Positions 6,930 through 11,971 of a stretch of 11,971 nucleotides of DNA are shown in pieces. A program made the position numbers and the translations under genes. Under the pieces are notes generated by a model. That model had not been told where the DNA came from, did no database searches, and worked only from the letters and a program-made list of their open reading frames with translations. The number at the start of each line of letters is the position of its first letter. Within the stretch, counting starts at the first letter, position 1. The DNA is taken from NCBI GenBank assembly GCA_018725535.1, contig QLUS01000044.1:1-11971 (forward strand). The letters run 5' to 3'. Source of the DNA: Bacillota bacterium. Lineage in GTDB: Bacteria; Bacillota; UBA994.

Positions 6930-7823
6930 CTATCGGGTAGCACGGGGGTCAAGTGCATCGCGCAAGCCGTCGCCCACATAGTTAAAGGCCAACACGGTCA
7001 CGAAGATAAACAGTCCCGGAATCGTGCTAATCCACGGCGCACTTCTAAGGAGCGGTCTGCCGCCGTTTAGGATAGTGCCCCAGCTTGGCGGTGAAATGAC
7101 GCCAAGTCCAAGGAAACTTAGCCCCGACTCGACCAGAATGGCTCCCCCAATGCGCAGCGAGGCATTAACAATAATTGGAGCCATAGTATTTAACAAAATA
7201 TGCGTAAAAACAATGCTGGTATCAGTAGCTCCAACCGCACGCGCGGCTTCCACGTAGTCCATTTCACGTAAGGAAAGAAACTGCCCGCGCACCATGCGCG
7301 CCAATCCCGGCCAAGCGGTGGCGCCAATCACAATCATAATGTTCATGGTGCTGCGCGGGAGGACGGCAATGACCGTCAGGAGCAGAAACATAGTAGGGAA
7401 GGAGGCTACCACCTCCGTAAAGCGCATCAGGATGTCGTCAATTATCCCGCCGAAGTAGCCAGCAAGAGCACCAATAATCGTGCCGATAACTAAAGCAATG
7501 CCTGCCGCCACAAGACCTACCGCGAGACTAATGCGGCTACCCCACACTACACGGCTAAAGATATCGCCGCCGATGCGGTCAGTGCCAAACCAACTCGTAA
7601 ACGATGGCGGATGCAACGACTTCGTAAAGTCCATGTGGTCGTAATGATAGGGCGCGACTATCGGCGCAAAGATAGCCATGCCATAAAGTAAAAGCAACAC
7701 AAACAAACTAACCACGGCCAGCTTATGGCGGCGAAAACGACGCCAGACCATGCGCCCATAGGTCTCTTCCTTGGGCATTAAGGCAACATGAGGTGTACCG
7801 CCGGGTGTAACATTGGGTTTCAT
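6930..7823 (-). CDS. dppC: Dipeptide/oligopeptide ABC transporter permease (DppC/OppC type)
   Basis: This is a 297-residue inner-membrane permease. The N-terminal OppC-type segment (RMVWRRFRRHKLAVV at 24-38 and a helix to about 58) is followed by a periplasm-facing loop with the family motif WFGTDRIGGDIFSR. Five further helices follow, with the ATPase-contacting EAA loop at about 189-217 (DYVEAARAVGATDTSIVFTH). The reading frame is open from GTG 7835. I prefer ATG 7823 because AAGGTGG, overlapping the TAA of the preceding gene, is 8 bases before it. The GTG starts at 7835 and 7832 lie inside that ribosome binding site. It forms the membrane channel with the DppB-type permease and is co-transcribed with it. 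Confidence 0.94.
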   Translation of the reverse strand: MKPNVTPGGTPHVALMPKEETYGRMVWRRFRRHKLAVVSLFVLLLLYGMAIFAPIVAPYHYDHMDFTKSLHPPSFTSWFGTDRIGGDIFSRVVWGSRISLAVGLVAAGIALVIGTIIGALAGYFGGIIDDILMRFTEVVASFPTMFLLLTVIAVLPRSTMNIMIVIGATAWPGLARMVRGQFLSLREMDYVEAARAVGATDTSIVFTHILLNTMAPIIVNASLRIGGAILVESGLSFLGLGVISPPSWGTILNGGRPLLRSAPWISTIPGLFIFVTVLAFNYVGDGLRDALDPRATR

Positions 7824-7836
7824 CACGCTCACCACC

Positions 7837-8808
7837 TTAGTTGTACTTGATGCGTGGGTCGACTACCAGATAAAGCATGTCCGCTACAAACGCGCCCAGA
7901 ACCATTAGCGACGCTCCCAGCAGGTTAAAAGCCATAATCACTTGGTAGTCCCGCTGCATCACCGCATTCCAGCTTAAGAGGCCGACGCCAGGCCACGAGA
8001 AGATGGTCTCAATGATAACTGAGCCGCTAAACAGGATGGGCAGCTCAAAGCCAATCAGCGTGACAATGGGTAACAAGGCGTTACGCAGCGCGTGCTTAAG
8101 AATGACTTTGATTTGCGGCAAACCCTTAGCTCTAGCTGTGCGCACATAGTCTTGGCTGATAACTTCCAGCATGCTGGCGCGCATGTAGCGTGTGATGCTG
8201 GCTAGGTTCGTAAAGCTTATCACTGCTAACGGCAGGATGAGGTATCGCACGCGGTCGACCAAAAAATACCAAAGCCCGTGTTCGGCAATCGAAACACCCC
8301 ACGTCGCCATACCTGTGGTCTGGATAAAGGGGAAGCGCAGACCTACATAGAAGAGGAGAAGCAGCGCCAACCAGAACTCGGGCATGGATTGTCCGAGGAA
8401 AGCATAAAACGTCACCAAATGGTCAAACCACGAATACTGTCTAACCGCAGAGATTATGCCGATAGGGATGGACAACACGTAGATAATAATCAAAGTAAGA
8501 AAGTTAAGCAGCAGCGTAGCTGGCAGACGAGCCATAATCATATCTAGAACCGGCTCGCCCGTGACAAAAGAGTTGCCGAACTCGCCGCGGATAATTTGCC
8601 CCGCCCAGCGGAAATACTGCTCGGGGATAGATTTGTCAAAGCCATAGAGAGCCTCGATGCGTGCTTTATCCTCAGCGGTAGTGGTGCGGTCCGTCATGAG
8701 GTCGATGGGGCTACCCGGCGCAATATGCATAATACTAAAAGACACAATGCTGATACCGATGAGGAGAACAAGCAGCTGTACGAAACGTCGCGCGATGTAC
8801 CCGGCCAA
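7837..8808 (-). CDS. dppB: Dipeptide/oligopeptide ABC transporter permease (DppB/OppB type)
   Basis: This is a 323-residue inner-membrane permease. It opens with the typical GYIARRFVQLLVLLIGISIV and has helices at about 9-29, 97-120, 134-156, 188-206, 247-268 and 289-313. The EAA loop lies at 219-247 (QDYVRTARAKGLPQIKVILK), and it ends VVDPRIKYN. The frame is open from TTG 8871, but that codon lies in the loop of a terminator hairpin. The only other start is TTG 8808, 9 bases after GGAAAGGG, and it gives the usual N terminus, so I chose it. A TTG start with a modest ribosome binding site after a terminator suggests lower expression than the binding protein. The next gene begins 13 bases after the stop. 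Confidence 0.93.
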   Translation of the reverse strand: MAGYIARRFVQLLVLLIGISIVSFSIMHIAPGSPIDLMTDRTTTAEDKARIEALYGFDKSIPEQYFRWAGQIIRGEFGNSFVTGEPVLDMIMARLPATLLLNFLTLIIIYVLSIPIGIISAVRQYSWFDHLVTFYAFLGQSMPEFWLALLLLFYVGLRFPFIQTTGMATWGVSIAEHGLWYFLVDRVRYLILPLAVISFTNLASITRYMRASMLEVISQDYVRTARAKGLPQIKVILKHALRNALLPIVTLIGFELPILFSGSVIIETIFSWPGVGLLSWNAVMQRDYQVIMAFNLLGASLMVLGAFVADMLYLVVDPRIKYN

Positions 8809-8850
8809 AGGCTTACACCCTTTCCACGTATGCTTATTAAATGCACATCC

Positions 8851-8882
8851 AAAAAGACGGGCAGGGAGCAATCTCCCTGCCC
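8851..8882 (-). terminator. Intercistronic rho-independent terminator between binding protein and first permease
   Basis: GGGCAGGGAG (8859-8868) and CTCCCTGCCC (8873-8882) make a perfect 10-bp GC-rich stem with a 4-base loop. In the minus direction it is followed by GTCTTTTTGG, a T5 run. It lies 13 bp past the binding-protein stop and 42 bp before the permease start. Partial readthrough would yield much more binding protein than channel, a common arrangement for ABC importers. Confidence 0.8.
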
Positions 8883-8895
8883 ATTGCTCACTGAG

Positions 8896-10860
8896 TTATC
8901 TACCGATAAACCACTTCTCTGGGAACAGCGTGCCGATATGAGACCATACTATCCCTTGAATGCGCCTGTGGTGGGCTGCCACTGCGTTGCGGTTGTAGAG
9001 GAAGATGTAGGGGAGTTCGCGGTTGAGAATCTCTGAAATTTGCCAGTAGAGCTGACGGCGCGTCTCCTGATCAAAGGTGGCGCGGGCTTGCTCAATGAGG
9101 CGGTCGACTTGCGGGTTGTTGTAACCGACATCGTTAAAGCCCATCAGGATGCCCTCAGCGTTAAAACCAGAGGTAGAGTGGAAGAAGATAAAGTTGTCGG
9201 GGTCAAGACCTAGGTTCCATCCCCACTGGTAGATCTCAAATTCACCCGCGTCAAGCTTGCCGAAGTATACGGAGACTTCAAACAGCTCGATGGTCATGTC
9301 AATGCCTACCGCTCGCCACTGGTTGCGAATAATGGCCAACATCTCGACGCGCGTTTGGTCGCCGGAAGCGCTGATGAGGGTAAACGCAAGGCGCTGGCCT
9401 TGCGCGTTCCTGCGGATTCCGTCCGCTCCCACCCTGTTCCATCCTGCCTGCACCAGTAGGTCGATGGCCTTTTGCCTGTTGTGTGGGTAATTGTAGACAT
9501 TCGGATTATGTGCCCACGAAGTAGGCGGCTGGTCGGCGTTGATGACAGTGCCGTAGCCCCTAAACAGCGTCTGCACCATGCCGGGACGGTCAAGCGAGTA
9601 CTTCATGGCCTGGCGGACCCGCACATCTCGGAAGATAGGGTGGTCTTGCTTCATGCCAATGTACCAATACCCGTGCTGCCGTAGCTCCCTAAATTGCAGT
9701 CGCGCGGCGTGGGTTGTGCGCACGCGCTCGATGTCGTCTACAGGAATAGAGCCCATCCAGTCGATCTGCCCGGCCTCAAGTGCCACGAGCATAGCTTGCG
9801 TGTCGTGGATGATGCGGTAACGAATGCGCTCGATGTATGGCTCGTTACCAGCCCAGAAATAGTTCGGGTTACGCTCAAGCACCACAAACTGCCCGGGGAT
9901 CCATTGTCTAAAGAAGTATGGCCCGGTGCCGATCGGGGAACGGCTGCGGGCATGCTCGCGTAGTTGAGCTACAGGCGTGCCGCTAAAGATATGGCGGGGG
10001 ATAATCCCAACCGTCAGTTTGGTGATGAACGAGGCGTCAACTTGGCTGAGGCGAATCACCAGTGTGTGGGCGTTCGGTACGGTGATTTCCCGCACGGCAC
10101 GGAAATCGCGCCTGAGTACGCCGGTATAGTCGGGATGCATAATGGTGTCATAGGTGAACTTAACGTCGTGGGCCGTAAATGGCCTGCCGTCGTGCCACTG
10201 CACACCGCGGCGCATAAAGAAAGTGAGCGTCAAGTTGTCGGGGCTAACTATCCAGTCTTCCGCCAAGTCACCCATAAACTCTAGGCGCTCGTTAGTGCGC
10301 ACTAAGCCATTGTGAATCATGTCAATAACCGTGCTTGAACCTGCGTCGGTGCTGAGAATGGGGTTAAGCGTAGTGGGGTCGCCGCCTAAGCCAAACACGA
10401 TTTCGCCGCCAACCGCGGGTTCTGTCGGGGTGGTGATGGCCACGGTATTGGTGGCCTGAATCCATTCCACCTTGCCCTCCAAAGTTTCGGCCACAAAGCG
10501 GCCGGGCACCATGGTGCGACCGTTAAGAATTTGCGGTGCTACGTCAATGGGCATAGGCGCGCCGTTAACAAAGGCCATCCGCTGCCCAAGCGTCAGCCTG
10601 ACGGTGGTCTGTCCCCTTGTGCCGCGCACGGTGTGGGTGGCTTCGTCCCAATCCACCCTTGCTCCCAATGCTTCAAAGATGGCGCGGAAGGGCACTAAGG
10701 TGCGTCCGTTCACTATGGCCGGAGCGACGTCAGTTACCAGTGGGTGGCCGTTAATGGTCACGGCAATCCTAGGCGACGCTGTGGCCGAAGGCCCGATTCC
10801 GTAGAAGCCAGTGACTAGGAGCGCCACGACCGCCAGAACAACTAGAGCTTTTCTTACCAT
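8896..10860 (-). CDS. ABC transporter substrate-binding protein, family 5, with tandem N-terminal stalk (copper amine oxidase N-type) repeats
   Basis: The 654-residue exported protein starts at ATG 10860 behind AAGGAGGG. A Sec signal peptide (about 1-28, hydrophobic core ALVVLAVVALLVTG, A-T-A before the likely cut) has no lipobox cysteine. Residues about 32-80 and 85-142 are two copies of the copper-amine-oxidase-N/stalk repeat, with NGRTLVPFRAIFEALGARVDW in the first matching NGRTMVPGRFVAETLEGKVEW in the second. From about 150 it is a DppA/OppA-type binding protein (GGEIVFGLGGDPTTLNPILS, RGVQWHDGRPFTAHDVKFTY, SPIGTGPYFF, DVRVRQAMKYSLDR), a full-length core of about 500 residues. It should capture peptides or another solute and deliver it to the permeases encoded next. 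The lack of lipidation suggests the repeats hold it to the cell wall or envelope, which is inference. The substrate (peptide, nickel, sugar) is not readable. Confidence 0.94.
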   Translation of the reverse strand: MVRKALVVLAVVALLVTGFYGIGPSATASPRIAVTINGHPLVTDVAPAIVNGRTLVPFRAIFEALGARVDWDEATHTVRGTRGQTTVRLTLGQRMAFVNGAPMPIDVAPQILNGRTMVPGRFVAETLEGKVEWIQATNTVAITTPTEPAVGGEIVFGLGGDPTTLNPILSTDAGSSTVIDMIHNGLVRTNERLEFMGDLAEDWIVSPDNLTLTFFMRRGVQWHDGRPFTAHDVKFTYDTIMHPDYTGVLRRDFRAVREITVPNAHTLVIRLSQVDASFITKLTVGIIPRHIFSGTPVAQLREHARSRSPIGTGPYFFRQWIPGQFVVLERNPNYFWAGNEPYIERIRYRIIHDTQAMLVALEAGQIDWMGSIPVDDIERVRTTHAARLQFRELRQHGYWYIGMKQDHPIFRDVRVRQAMKYSLDRPGMVQTLFRGYGTVINADQPPTSWAHNPNVYNYPHNRQKAIDLLVQAGWNRVGADGIRRNAQGQRLAFTLISASGDQTRVEMLAIIRNQWRAVGIDMTIELFEVSVYFGKLDAGEFEIYQWGWNLGLDPDNFIFFHSTSGFNAEGILMGFNDVGYNNPQVDRLIEQARATFDQETRRQLYWQISEILNRELPYIFLYNRNAVAAHHRRIQGIVWSHIGTLFPEKWFIGR

Positions 10861-10890
10861 GCATTTCCCTCCTTAATGATGTCGAGTGCC

Positions 10891-10907
10891 AAGAAGCAAT
10901 ACTTCTT
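10891..10907. promoter_or_regulatory. Inverted repeat AAGAAG-N5-CTTCTT in the leader of the ABC operon
   Basis: Perfect 6-bp arms with a 5-bp centre lie 31-47 bp upstream of the binding-protein ATG. The spacing of two major grooves is suitable for a dimeric repressor, or it could form a weak leader hairpin. Read on the minus strand, the same segment with its flank gives AGGAAGAAGTATTGCTT, which has the GG-N10-GC spacing of a sigma54 promoter but a poor -24 half. Function is not established. Confidence 0.3.
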
Positions 10908-10908
10908 C

Positions 10909-10920
10909 CTGCATATACTA
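10909..10920 (+). repeat. 12-base direct repeat CTGCATATACTA, copy 1 (copy 2 at 11123-11134)
   Basis: The identical 12-mer occurs at 10909-10920 and 11123-11134 in the same orientation, one near each end of the divergent intergenic region. Each copy contains TATACT, a good -10-like hexamer on the plus strand. Copy 2 is positioned to serve the rightward gene. Copy 1 is about 50 bp upstream of the leftward ATG and is read there as TAGTATATGCAG. It could be a shared regulator site or chance. Confidence 0.35.
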
Positions 10921-10943
10921 TTCTACCTATGGCGATTCCTGCA

Positions 10944-10955
10944 TTTTGCGCAAAA
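10944..10955. promoter_or_regulatory. Perfect 12-bp palindrome TTTTGCGCAAAA upstream of the ABC operon
   Basis: A perfect uninterrupted palindrome lies 84-95 bp upstream of the binding-protein start, inside an AT-rich tract. Its size and position fit an operator or activator site for the operon. No specific regulator is recognised from it. Confidence 0.35.
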
Positions 10956-11102
10956 AATATCGCAAGTCAGGCAGGTTGGCAGCGCGACTAGTGATAGTCT
11001 GGCGGCATCGCGCATCGTCGCTCTGAATAGTTACGCATGTATGACAACTATACAGCAATCAACCGGCCAAAGCAACGCCTTTTCTATTGCGATTCTATGA
11101 CT

Positions 11103-11149
11103 TTTCTTAAGGGCCCGCGCTTCTGCATATACTAATGTGGCTTAAGAAA
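11103..11149 (+). promoter_or_regulatory. Candidate promoter/operator of the L,D-transpeptidase gene: -10-like TATACT between inverted CTTAAG arms
   Basis: TTTCTTAAG (11103-11111) and CTTAAGAAA (11141-11149) are perfect 9-bp inverted arms separated by 29 bp. Between them sits TATACT at 11128-11133, 27 bp before the ATG, so transcription would begin near 11140, at the right arm. The left arm would cover the -35 region, where no TTGACA match is present. That layout suits an operator spanning a promoter. The right arm runs into the ribosome binding site AAAGGAG. Confidence 0.35.
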
Positions 11150-11160
11150 GGAGCGGGAAA

Positions 11161-11971
11161 ATGCAGTTTGCGCGTAATGTACTTATGCTTGTCCTTATTC
11201 TCTGTTGTGGTGTGCTGGGGACACAGGCTTTGGCTCGGGACGACGCTAGGCACTCCATAATTATAAACCTGCCGGAGTTTAGATTGCGGCACTTTGTGGG
11301 TCAAGCGCTGGTGGCTATTTACCCTATCTCCATAAGCAGACCTAACACGCCTACGCCGGTGTCCCTGCCTACACGACGCTTTGAGATATTTACCAAGGTC
11401 AGGCACCCCGCGTGGCGCAGCCCCATAACCGGTCAAGTAATGGCGGCGGGACCGGCTAACCCGCTAGGCACGCGCTGGTTAGGCTTAATGACTATCGATC
11501 CCTTCATAGAAGTCTTTCATGACGTGTATGGGCGCATGCGGGATAAGACGCAGCATTTAGATGGGGGTCGCGGCGCAAATCGGGGCTGTGGTGCAGGGGT
11601 GGCTGCGCCTAAGCTTGCGGGAGCCATTTAGTGGTTCGTTTATTGTAAGTAATCGGCCTCGCGTGGAAAACAACGGGCAGGTGGTGGTTGTCGGCGCGCT
11701 AGAGAGCGACAACGGCTTGTTCCTGCCGCTTACCGTAATGGAACGACTGCTTGGGGAGAAATATGCGGAGTCAGAGGGGCAGGCTTTCTTTGGGGGACTA
11801 CAGCTCGCGCCTGCCGATGTGCTTGTGTATAACGCGCAATTGTTTCTGCGCGGCGGGCTGATTGCCGTTAAGACCGGCCGGGGATACTTCTATGACGAAC
11901 TGCAGAATGCCGTTCAGCTGTCACTGACACGACTAGTCGTGAATGGCACTACGGTGGCCTATAACAGCGTG
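11161..11971 (+). pseudogene. Secreted L,D-transpeptidase (YkuD-like) with downstream stalk repeats, frameshifted and partial
   Basis: ATG 11161 follows AAAGGAG at good spacing. The first frame gives a signal peptide (1-26, ending QALA-R) and a YkuD-like start: HSIIINLPEFRLRHF, then YPISISRPNTPTPV, FTKVRHPAW and GPANPLGTRWLGL. Such enzymes cross-link or trim peptidoglycan outside the membrane using a cysteine in an SHGC(I/V)RM motif. Here the equivalent reads FHDVYGRMRDKT, with Tyr where Cys is expected, and the segment before it is about 10 residues short. The frame stops at 11631. Removing one base from the G5 run at 11563-11567 instead joins RMRDKTQHLDG to VAAQIGAVVQGWLRL, the expected YkuD ending. 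This frame stays open to the window edge with stalk-like repeats (NGLFLPLTVMERLLGEKY; AQLFLRGGLIAVKTGRGYFY). Family call is firm; whether the break is real or a sequencing error is open. Confidence 0.75.

Larger units (their letters stand above)
10861..11160. other. 300-bp divergent intergenic region without a gene
   Basis: This lies between the binding-protein gene (leftward) and the L,D-transpeptidase gene (rightward). It holds the two ribosome binding sites, two palindromes on the left side, a 12-base direct repeat and an inverted repeat around a -10-like box on the right side. The stretch at about 10960-11095 shows nothing I can interpret. The frames open across it have no credible start, ribosome binding site or protein-like composition. 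No clear -35/-10 pair was found for the leftward operon. Confidence 0.6.

Noticed and set aside
8808..8871. Longer permease starting at TTG 8871
   Set aside because: The codon lies in the loop of the terminator hairpin, and the extra residues do not resemble the family's N terminus.
8278..9036. Plus-strand open frames across the permease and binding-protein genes
   Set aside because: They are shadows of strongly conserved minus-strand genes, with no ribosome binding sites and no recognisable domains.
11126..11134. SigmaK-type -10 box (CATATACTA fits CATANNNTA)
   Set aside because: No AC-type -35 element lies 16-17 bases upstream of either copy, so a mother-cell promoter is not supported.
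11174..11220. Lipoprotein signal in the transpeptidase (LILCC)
   Set aside because: The residue before the first Cys is Leu, not Gly/Ala/Ser, and a standard ALA-type cleavage site follows at residues 24-26.

Overview
The window looks like chromosomal DNA from a spore-forming member of the Bacillota (clostridia-like). This is inferred from strong purine-rich ribosome binding sites (AGGAGG type) before nearly every gene, a DUF1657/DUF421 protein of the type linked to spores, copper-amine-oxidase-N-type 'stalk' repeats on secreted proteins, and a sigma54-type activator beside a fused family I CoA-transferase. There are no RNA genes, CRISPR arrays, insertion sequences or phage genes. Almost everything is metabolic, transport or envelope function.

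Left part (1-4007, minus strand): a PAS-containing AAA+ activator is followed by a 517-residue acetate/propionate-type CoA-transferase and then the first 35 codons of a probable GntP-family permease that runs off the left edge. A likely reading is uptake of a small organic acid and its activation to a CoA thioester, under the activator. The activator is disrupted. Its Fis-type DNA-binding domain is in another frame after a one-base shift near 2164-2169, and its sigma54-contact loop reads GSFLGA instead of GAFTGA. The 1733-1944 gap before the CoA-transferase has a terminator-like inverted repeat overlapping a -24/-12-like element whose spacing is one base too long.

Middle (4008-4959): a 149-bp divergent intergenic region separates the activator from a plus-strand gene for a DUF1657-DUF421 membrane protein resembling '2Duf', a protein reported to raise spore resistance in some Bacillus subtilis strains. 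A strong hairpin terminator overlaps its stop codon and faces the end of the next operon.

Right part (4954-10860, minus strand): a complete five-gene dipeptide/oligopeptide-type ABC importer in the order binding protein, two permeases, two ATPases. The genes are tightly packed, with stop/SD overlaps and one ATGA overlap, except for a rho-independent terminator between the binding protein and the first permease. The binding protein has no lipobox and instead carries two tandem stalk-type repeats at its N terminus.

Right edge (10861-11971): a 300-bp divergent intergenic region with several palindromes, then a plus-strand gene for a secreted L,D-transpeptidase (YkuD-like) that appears broken. 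It has a one-base shift at a G5 run and lacks a recognisable catalytic HGC motif. The shifted frame stays open to the window edge and encodes further stalk-like repeats.
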